A stretch of DNA of 26,428 nucleotides from a virus. Within the stretch, counting starts at the first letter, position 1, and every line of letters begins with the position of its first letter. Below are positions 21,314 to 26,428 of this stretch, in pieces. The stretch covers positions 1 through 26,428 of the IMG/VR virus record IMGVR_UViG_3300017744_000117, one strand, 5' to 3'. The notes beneath the pieces are model-generated. The model saw only the letters and a list, made by a program, of their open reading frames with translations, did not search any database and was not told the origin of the DNA. The position numbers were made by a program, and so were the translations under genes.

Positions 21314-22315
21314 TTAAAAGAAATCCTCAAGTGTGTTAGTTGCTTCCATACCATTCCAATATGGATAGTACTCTCTTGATAAATGAATTGATTGTGGCTT
21401 TTCCATATAGTCAAAATCAAGTTCACCCTTTTTATTTAATAAATATTTAGTCCATTGAATACCTAATCCGGAATCATGAATAATTTCATTAAATAATTTT
21501 CGAGCGCTATTACGCTCTTCCCATGTACCACTAAAAGGTTTACCATTATAGAATCCTGATTTAGGAATCTTTCGTGATTCATTTTCGATTGGTAGAAGTT
21601 CGTATATACGACCTGGAACAGATAAGTTCTTCACCTCCTCGACATATCGTTCAGCAAGATCTTTTACGTTCTTCTCCCAACCTCCTTCTAATCTACATAC
21701 ATGATGTCTTATATCAATATTACCAAAATAAAATTCTACTGATCCCTCAGTTTCTATATTGATAAATGATTTAAGACCTTCGTTTAATGCTCCATTTAAA
21801 GTTTTAAACGGAACACTATTCACAGTCCAACCTGGCCTATACATACAGATTGAATGAGAATCTCCTACTACCAGTTTTTTTGTTTGATTCGGATAATCGA
21901 CTCGTTCAGCTTCTTCGAACATACGTTCAAGATTTTCGAGATCGACCTCATTCCATTCTGGTTGTACATCCTTTTTAGCTGATTCAAGTTTTGATTGAAC
22001 CATTTGGTGGTATGGTGGAAAGTCCATTCCAATCGAATAAACTTTACCTTTGAACTTAGAAAAGTTAACAGTGTTTTTAACGTATGGAAAACCATAGACG
22101 CCACCAAACATATTAATGCCACCAGACCAGTCATTCCCATGATAAACCCAAAGAGCATCATAATTGTTGTGGTCTTCAATTTCTCCACCGTAATTGATAT
22201 CGCAGTGTCCATATTTCTCCTTAATCATATCGCCATATATTACACCTTGAGCTCCTCTATGAGAAGCCGCTCTTTTAGCAATAGGTATAAATGGGCAGTT
22301 AATTATATTTTTCAT
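21314..22315 (-). CDS. SGNH/GDSL-like enzyme in the putative modification cluster
   Basis: A 333-residue protein. Central VVGDSHSICMYRPG (149-162) is an SGNH block I with its Ser, and YFGNIDIRHHVCRL (196-209) has the glycine/asparagine and DxRxH pattern of related SGNH-type proteins. The N-terminal 140 residues (AQGVIYGDMIKEKYGH ... YDALWVYHGNDWSGG) look like a separate domain. It overlaps the gene to its right by ATGA and is one base from the methyltransferase-like gene. Members act as esterases or acyltransferases; here acylation or deacylation of a modified base or of inositol is a speculative role. Motif evidence is moderate; the exact catalytic set is uncertain. Confidence 0.65.
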   Translation of the reverse strand: MKNIINCPFIPIAKRAASHRGAQGVIYGDMIKEKYGHCDINYGGEIEDHNNYDALWVYHGNDWSGGINMFGGVYGFPYVKNTVNFSKFKGKVYSIGMDFPPYHQMVQSKLESAKKDVQPEWNEVDLENLERMFEEAERVDYPNQTKKLVVGDSHSICMYRPGWTVNSVPFKTLNGALNEGLKSFINIETEGSVEFYFGNIDIRHHVCRLEGGWEKNVKDLAERYVEEVKNLSVPGRIYELLPIENESRKIPKSGFYNGKPFSGTWEERNSARKLFNEIIHDSGLGIQWTKYLLNKKGELDFDYMEKPQSIHLSREYYPYWNGMEATNTLEDFF

Positions 22316-23373
22316 ATTAAAAATTCTTCTATTGATGATGGTTTATGTTGTAAACTTTGTACAATCGACGTCACATCAGTATTTGCAATTTGTCTTTTTT
22401 CAATTCTTGATGTATTCTTTTTCATATCGCAGTATACTCCGTATTGACATAACGCCACTTCAGCAGTATAACACATCAATTCATTTTGTGGAAATGAATA
22501 TACTTCTTTATCCTCCACAATAACATTGTGCCAAAAATCATTAAATTCAATTTTGCCAAATAATTTTTCTTGGTTTTCTCTTACCCAAACAACTTGATTT
22601 CCAGGTGAACATTCTCTATTAGTTAATTTTGGAAATAACATTTTAAGAGTAAGTTGACATCCTGGTCCTGGCACTACAAATGCCTCATCATGATTGAATG
22701 GTAAGTTAGGATTAGTTGATTGGTCAGTAGCTCCATGATAACCATAGTAAGGACCTATACCTTCTTTCGAAAGTAATATTTCAACACATTCTTTTAAAGA
22801 AGTACAATTAAGAATTTTATCAACAGTACCATCTACTAACCAATCTGATAACCAAACAATCATATTGACTGCATGAGTATCAAATCCATATTTCTGTTTT
22901 GCAAATTTATTTGATGCTCCCATAAGAGATGTATGAAGTTCAGTCTTTGACCAAATAGAATATCCCAAACCTTTGGCTCTATCTAAATTAGATCTAATTG
23001 TACTTACATATTCTGGATCGATTAAAGCTCGTTCAAAATCAGTGTAAGCTTTCCTTGGATCTAATTCAGCATTAAGAACTCTATGGCAGTCTCTTCCTCC
23101 ATAAAAGTGAGTAATTAAAAAATTAAGTACTCTATTCTTTTCAGACATTTCTTTATTTGTGGATATATTTGTTGCAATGTATCGTAAACGATCATCCATT
23201 GTTACATTAGGACCAAAGTATTCTGTGTTCCATTGTATTGCGGGATCATCTCCATTAAAAGATTCAGATATACCAGCTCGATAATCAAATCCTTCAATAA
23301 CACGTTTCCAAAAATAAGCAATATCATCTGCTACATTTTGATCAACATATTTCCACAAATTAGTACTTGACAT
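22312..23373 (-). CDS. HhH-derived base-hypermodification family protein (aGPT-Pplase / hydroxymethyluracil-kinase helical domain type)
   Basis: A 353-residue all-helical protein. Residues 205-217 GIGPYYGYHGATD followed at 229-238 by DEAFVVPGPG match the hallmark GxGxF/Y..Y...D ... PGPG of the HhH-derived family predicted in alpha-glutamyl/putrescinyl-thymine phages, also found as the helical domain of 5-hydroxymethyluracil DNA kinases (Iyer and colleagues; Weigele-group biochemistry). No P-loop kinase domain is attached. The gene overlaps the HAD gene upstream and has GAGGA just before its ATG. With a dCMP hydroxymethylase in the same cluster, the expected target is a hydroxymethylated pyrimidine in DNA. 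Assignment is by motif memory and needs a profile search. Confidence 0.6.
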   Translation of the reverse strand: MSSTNLWKYVDQNVADDIAYFWKRVIEGFDYRAGISESFNGDDPAIQWNTEYFGPNVTMDDRLRYIATNISTNKEMSEKNRVLNFLITHFYGGRDCHRVLNAELDPRKAYTDFERALIDPEYVSTIRSNLDRAKGLGYSIWSKTELHTSLMGASNKFAKQKYGFDTHAVNMIVWLSDWLVDGTVDKILNCTSLKECVEILLSKEGIGPYYGYHGATDQSTNPNLPFNHDEAFVVPGPGCQLTLKMLFPKLTNRECSPGNQVVWVRENQEKLFGKIEFNDFWHNVIVEDKEVYSFPQNELMCYTAEVALCQYGVYCDMKKNTSRIEKRQIANTDVTSIVQSLQHKPSSIEEFLI

Positions 23374-23755
23374 GTTCCTCGCTTTCTCTAACCAAATGTA
23401 TTATTTGTAAATCCGGATGAACCTTTTTAATTTCAGCAATTTGAATAGGATCATCTTCAAAGTGTAATCCTACTTTATAGCCATGAACTTCTTGAAGCTC
23501 TTTTATCATTTGAGCTTTATGCTTACCAGAAGCTTCACGACTATAATCAGGATGATTTCTTTCCAATGGATTAAACAATACTCTATTATATATGTTTCTA
23601 GATTCAAGCATTTTTTCAGTTTCTTCTCTTTGTTCGAACGACCGCCCTGTGATAATAATGTCCATATCACAAGGTCTTACGCCATAATGCTCTTCACCAA
23701 AATAGATGACACCATCAATATCAAAAGTATTAACTAAGACTTCAGACATAATCAT
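23360..23755 (-). CDS. HAD-superfamily phosphatase
   Basis: A 131-residue minimal HAD protein without a cap: motif I FDIDGVIYF (D12, D14), motif II ITGRSF (T36), motif III Lys at SGKHK (K78) and motif IV HFEDDP (E100-D102). All four catalytic motifs are present. The gene overlaps the end of the inositol-phosphate synthase by 14 bases and the start of the next gene, so it belongs to that unit. Candidate substrates are inositol-1-phosphate, a nucleotide or a phosphorylated base; context favours the first, but the family is promiscuous. Start is the ATG at 23755 or the one at 23749. Confidence 0.85.
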   Translation of the reverse strand: MIMSEVLVNTFDIDGVIYFGEEHYGVRPCDMDIIITGRSFEQREETEKMLESRNIYNRVLFNPLERNHPDYSREASGKHKAQMIKELQEVHGYKVGLHFEDDPIQIAEIKKVHPDLQIIHLVRESEEHVKY

Positions 23756-25031
23756 TCTCTGCAGATTGAAATGTATGTGGTAGATCTTTTGCTTTTGGAC
23801 GATTGTCTGCCATCTGAGGTTCTGTCATTGGAGTTACTACTCGTCTTGCTAAAGCATCACATTCGAATTTAGCATCTTCTGTTTTCAACTGAACAGGTGG
23901 AGTCTTTTGAGTCCAAGCTGATGGACCTCTTAAGAAACCTACAATACCCATTTCAGAAGCTACCTTACAAAAACGAATTGCTGAAACAACTACGCCACCA
24001 GAATTTGGTGAATCTTGTACAGAAAGTCTTGCCGACATTTCATAACGAGCACCAGCAAATCCATAAGCAACCATATCAAAATTTGCAATTTTATTATCAG
24101 ATGAAATATAATCTCCACCTGGTTTTTGTAAAACTGTTAATGATGGTCCAGCATATAGAGTCATACCAGAAGTAGTTTCATCTCTTACAATATTTTGACC
24201 TTTCAAAACATTTTCTTTTGAAACATGTTTATTATGTAGCCTATACTCTTTAGCCATATTTAAGAAATCAGTATTAGCAGTTCTACCTGTTCTAATATGT
24301 TCTTGACCTTGAGTAGAACCAGCTGCCATATTCATTTGAATATGTTGTGTAACCATAAGACCAGAATCTAACATAGCACCTTGAAGAACTTCAGACATTC
24401 TTGAAGCACCCCAAGCTGATCTCATATCAGATCCAACAATAGTTAAACCTTTATCGATAAATCTTTGTTCAGTTTCTACAGCATCTTCAGTTGATATAAG
24501 TGTAGGAATACAATTTACAAAATGTACTCCTGCAGCTAAAGCTACATCAACCCAATACTTTGAAGCATCTTCTGAACCTACCGGTAAATAGTTAATAAGA
24601 ACATCTACTTTATGATATTGTAAAAGTTCTACAGTTCTATCAAATGATTCTGCTGGTATTGCACCATTGACAAATGTAACTTCATCAGGATAATCATTCA
24701 TATGAGGAGCAATTCCATCCAGTTCTGGAGCAGAATATACTACTGCATCATTAGATACACATGAAGAATTACTTTTAGTTGTAATCTCATCAACGTGATC
24801 CATTGCGCAATTAGGTTGAGCTCTTAAAGCTTCAGCTAATTTTTTATTTACTTTACGTTTGTCTATATCGAATCCAACTACAAATTTAATATCATGTACT
24901 GAATATCCACCGATATCCTCATACATAAGACCTACTTTGTCTTGTGGGTTTTCGTTATAGTATTGAATGCCTTCCACTAGGGACTTGGCACATGATCCGA
25001 CACCTACAATGCCGACTTTTATTTTTGACAT
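23742..25031 (-). CDS. ino1: myo-Inositol-1-phosphate synthase (Ino1/MIPS)
   Basis: A 429-residue NAD-dependent synthase converting glucose-6-phosphate to myo-inositol-1-phosphate. The Rossmann start is KVGIVGVGSCAKSLVEG (5-21); INYLPVGSEDASKYW (146-160), TIVGSDMRSAWGASRM (197-212), NTDFLNMAKEYRL (253-265) and SVQDSPNSGGVVVSAIRF (337-354) are conserved blocks shared with bacterial Ino1. The overall form resembles the shorter bacterial/archaeal type (M. tuberculosis Ino1, about 367 residues) rather than the yeast enzyme, with extra residues around 238-252 and at the C-terminus. AAAGGAGA precedes the ATG. It is the first gene after a 70-bp gap and heads the overlapping modification-type cluster. 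Phage copies are unusual; inositol may feed a DNA modification or a lipid. Confidence 0.95.
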   Translation of the reverse strand: MSKIKVGIVGVGSCAKSLVEGIQYYNENPQDKVGLMYEDIGGYSVHDIKFVVGFDIDKRKVNKKLAEALRAQPNCAMDHVDEITTKSNSSCVSNDAVVYSAPELDGIAPHMNDYPDEVTFVNGAIPAESFDRTVELLQYHKVDVLINYLPVGSEDASKYWVDVALAAGVHFVNCIPTLISTEDAVETEQRFIDKGLTIVGSDMRSAWGASRMSEVLQGAMLDSGLMVTQHIQMNMAAGSTQGQEHIRTGRTANTDFLNMAKEYRLHNKHVSKENVLKGQNIVRDETTSGMTLYAGPSLTVLQKPGGDYISSDNKIANFDMVAYGFAGARYEMSARLSVQDSPNSGGVVVSAIRFCKVASEMGIVGFLRGPSAWTQKTPPVQLKTEDAKFECDALARRVVTPMTEPQMADNRPKAKDLPHTFQSAENDYV

Positions 25032-25069
25032 ATTTTTCTCCTTTATATCAGTTTATTTAAGTGAGTAGT

Positions 25070-25098
25070 TTGACTGGATTAGAGTAGCTCACTATAAT
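25070..25098 (+). promoter_or_regulatory. Perfectly spaced sigma70 promoter pointing rightward (antisense)
   Basis: On the plus strand TTGACT (25070-25075) and TATAAT (25093-25098) are separated by exactly 17 bases, in the gap between the MIPS gene and the membrane-protein gene. An imperfect inverted repeat (AGTGAG at 25060-25065, CTCACT at 25088-25093) surrounds it. Transcription from here would run antisense into the membrane-protein and dCMP deaminase genes. It is the best -35/-10 pair I see on the plus strand; activity is unproven. Confidence 0.5.
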
Positions 25099-25102
25099 AT
25101 AG

Positions 25103-25396
25103 TTATAACTGTTGAAATAAGTTCCTTAATAAGAAAATTAATCCAACACCATTTAATAGAATCAAAGCTCTATCTTTCCAAAGGACTGCAACAACAGTCC
25201 ATAATGCAACACCCATTGTAGATATAACTAGGTCAAATAATAAAAACCCATCTATTCCACGAATTGACATTGCTGTTAAAATAAAACCAGATGCAATCCA
25301 TTTAATATACCAATCTAATGTATATTTTGGAGTTGCTGATTTATAAATTCTTTTACTATTTTTTAATTCGTTTTCTGTAAATTTTTGTTTAGTCAT
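25103..25396 (-). CDS. Small multi-pass membrane protein
   Basis: A 97-residue protein with a hydrophilic N-terminus (TKQKFTENELKNSKRIYKS), an amphipathic DWYIKWIAS, and about three hydrophobic segments (about 33-48, 49-70, 75-94), including WKDRALILLNGVGLIFLL. I recall small DWYxKWIAS...WKDRALILLNG proteins in marine phages with no known role. The start overlaps the end of the dCMP deaminase gene by eight bases. After its stop comes the 70-bp gap with the rightward promoter. It might sit in the inner membrane near nucleotide metabolism genes by chance only. Confidence 0.8.
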   Translation of the reverse strand: MTKQKFTENELKNSKRIYKSATPKYTLDWYIKWIASGFILTAMSIRGIDGFLLFDLVISTMGVALWTVVAVLWKDRALILLNGVGLIFLLRNLFQQL

Positions 25397-25868
25397 ATTT
25401 TACTAACTCGTATTTTACACCAGCTTCCTTAAAAAATTTATTTGTTAATTCAAAAGAGTCATCCCATTTTTTTGGGAGATTTTGCATCCATGGAGATATC
25501 ACTCTTTTAATTCCAACTTGGATAATTGCTTTAGCACATTCATGGCAAACTGGTAATCCATAAACAAAAAGATCTGCACCATCTAATGAAACACCATTCC
25601 ATGAAGCATTGTAAATACAATTCATTTCAGCATGAACAATTTTTTTATATTTTTCTTCACGATTATCATAATCGCTGTCATCCATACCTCTTGGATATCC
25701 ATTGTATCCTTGAGCTAAGATTTGGCCTTTTGTACCAACTGCAATTGCACCAACTTGAGTGCTTGGATCTTTACTCCAAGTAGAAACTTGTCGTGCAATA
25801 CCAAGATATCTTGGCCACCAAGTAGAATCTCTTTTGCCACTTTCCATATTTAATAATCTATGCTTCAT
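25389..25868 (-). CDS. cd: dCMP deaminase
   Basis: A 159-residue zinc-dependent deoxycytidylate deaminase making dUMP from dCMP, which feeds ThyX. Zinc/catalytic motifs are HAEMN (H79, E81) and PVCHEC (C108, C111); other family blocks are STQVGAIAVG (36-45) and GYNGYPRGMDD (54-64). The ATG at 25868 overlaps the TGA of the hydroxymethylase gene (ATGA); a second Met at residue 8 is possible. It branches the dCMP pool: deamination toward dTMP here, hydroxymethylation by the adjacent enzyme. Confidence 0.96.
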   Translation of the reverse strand: MKHRLLNMESGKRDSTWWPRYLGIARQVSTWSKDPSTQVGAIAVGTKGQILAQGYNGYPRGMDDSDYDNREEKYKKIVHAEMNCIYNASWNGVSLDGADLFVYGLPVCHECAKAIIQVGIKRVISPWMQNLPKKWDDSFELTNKFFKEAGVKYELVKYD

Positions 25869-26428
25869 TTAACTAAATCAAAATGTCTTTCATATACATG
25901 TAAATTTTGTACTTGCCAATGCATGTCACCAGCATCCATGTGTAATTCCCAAGCCAATTGGTGTAGAACATATTGTTGCCAAGCATAATCATTACGATAG
26001 CCAAAGATCACATCATTAGAACGCATTTGAACTACAGCATGTAGTTTAGAATCACGATCATAATATGTAACTGAATTAGTACAAATAAAATCATTTTTGC
26101 CATTTTCATTATACTCTTTCCAAATACTTGGACGTGTATAAATCATTGAAGCTCTACGAGAATCTGGATTTGCTTCCAATTCATTAATTACTTGTTCAAA
26201 TTGATTGTAGTATTTGTCTGACCAAATTAAGTGACCATAGTTTGAATTGATTTCACCATGTTCATTTGCTGAATATTGCCAAGCTTTAGGTGGTTCATCA
26301 CCATACGGAATATCATTAATGTTAGTAGATTGGCTATCATACCATTCTATTTCTGCATCAATATAGTCATCGTTTGGTTTACCAAATATTGCATCTTCAT
26401 CTGCAATAAATGAGGCACCAATCATTTC
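25865..26428 (-). CDS. 42: dCMP hydroxymethylase, T4 gp42 type (5' end beyond window)
   Basis: A thymidylate-synthase-fold enzyme that makes 5-hydroxymethyl-dCMP. Across the 187 readable residues it follows T4 gp42: IGASFIADEDAIFG, GEINSNYG, NPDSRRASMIYTRPS, DFICTNSV with the catalytic Cys, and MRSNDVIFGYRNDYAW. The key discriminator is Asp in RND, where true dTMP synthases have Asn (FNIASY); T4 gp42 has Asp there, which selects dCMP over dUMP. The first ATG in the window (26425) is internal, since GASF lies about 36 residues into T4 gp42; the true start is to the right. It ends at HVYERHFDLVK, some 28 residues before the T4 C-terminus. It implies hydroxymethylcytosine in the phage DNA. Confidence 0.92.
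   Translation of the reverse strand, partial: EMIGASFIADEDAIFGKPNDDYIDAEIEWYDSQSTNINDIPYGDEPPKAWQYSANEHGEINSNYGHLIWSDKYYNQFEQVINELEANPDSRRASMIYTRPSIWKEYNENGKNDFICTNSVTYYDRDSKLHAVVQMRSNDVIFGYRNDYAWQQYVLHQLAWELHMDAGDMHWQVQNLHVYERHFDLVK

Noticed and set aside
21313-21426. Longer N-terminal extension of the methyltransferase-like gene to an ATG at 21426
   Set aside because: The extra 38 residues lie wholly inside the upstream SGNH-like gene in another frame and show no family resemblance; the ATG at 21312 sits one base after that gene's stop with GAGGA upstream.
25865-26428. Thymidylate synthase (ThyA/Td)
   Set aside because: The position of the dUMP-binding Asn is Asp (in GYRNDYAW), and sequence blocks follow T4 gp42 closely; the phage also has ThyX.

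Overview
The window looks like part of the genome of an AT-rich (about one-third GC by eye), T4-like marine myovirus. Evidence: T4-type UvsX recombinase, gp41 helicase, a gp42-type dCMP hydroxymethylase, dCMP deaminase, class Ia ribonucleotide reductase, a stand-alone polynucleotide-kinase-type 3' phosphatase, a perfect T4 late-promoter octamer, and many small proteins of kinds I associate with marine T4-like phages. A phage bS21 ribosomal protein, a peroxiredoxin and a myo-inositol-1-phosphate synthase are host-derived auxiliary genes. The host is not encoded here; an AT-rich marine bacterium (for example SAR11-like) is an inference from composition and from the S21 gene. Every gene I accept lies on the minus strand, so transcription runs from high to low coordinates. 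Genes are packed with TAATG/ATGA-type overlaps.

Right to left: (1) 26428-20125: gp42-type dCMP hydroxymethylase (5' end cut by the window), dCMP deaminase, a small membrane protein, a 70-bp gap, then an overlapping run of myo-inositol-1-phosphate synthase, HAD phosphatase, a protein with motifs of the HhH-derived thymine/hydroxymethyl-pyrimidine hypermodification family, an SGNH-like enzyme and a C5-cytosine-methyltransferase-like enzyme. I read this as a candidate undescribed DNA base hypermodification module. (2) 20152-15733: a sigma70-type promoter, then peroxiredoxin, bS21, UvsX, a conserved protein, gp41, a 58-residue membrane protein and ThyX. (3) 15691-14277: a second copy of that promoter, a conserved gene, a small J-domain-like Cys protein, the 3' phosphatase and two small genes. 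(4) 14264-3468: a TATAAATA late promoter, then a long late operon. Many of its products begin with a short M-x-x-F-K-x-type leader followed by an (L/I)xE site, as in the capsid-targeting sequences of T4 internal proteins. The cargo includes a ligase-like nucleotidyltransferase, an NMNAT-like nucleotidyltransferase, a transglutaminase-like protease and very basic proteins. The run ends in a lysis-type group (i-spanin, o-spanin, lipase, small membrane protein). (5) 3467-1: a third copy of the promoter, nrdA, a small overlapping gene and nrdB, which is cut by the left edge.

Together the genes describe nucleotide supply (NrdAB, ThyX, dCMP deaminase, dCMP hydroxymethylase), replication and recombination (gp41, UvsX), host reprogramming (bS21, peroxiredoxin), probable DNA modification, and a late set of proteins probably packaged in the head. 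Stretches over 300 bases without a gene: none seen. No tRNA, CRISPR, insertion sequence or convincing rho-independent terminator was found.
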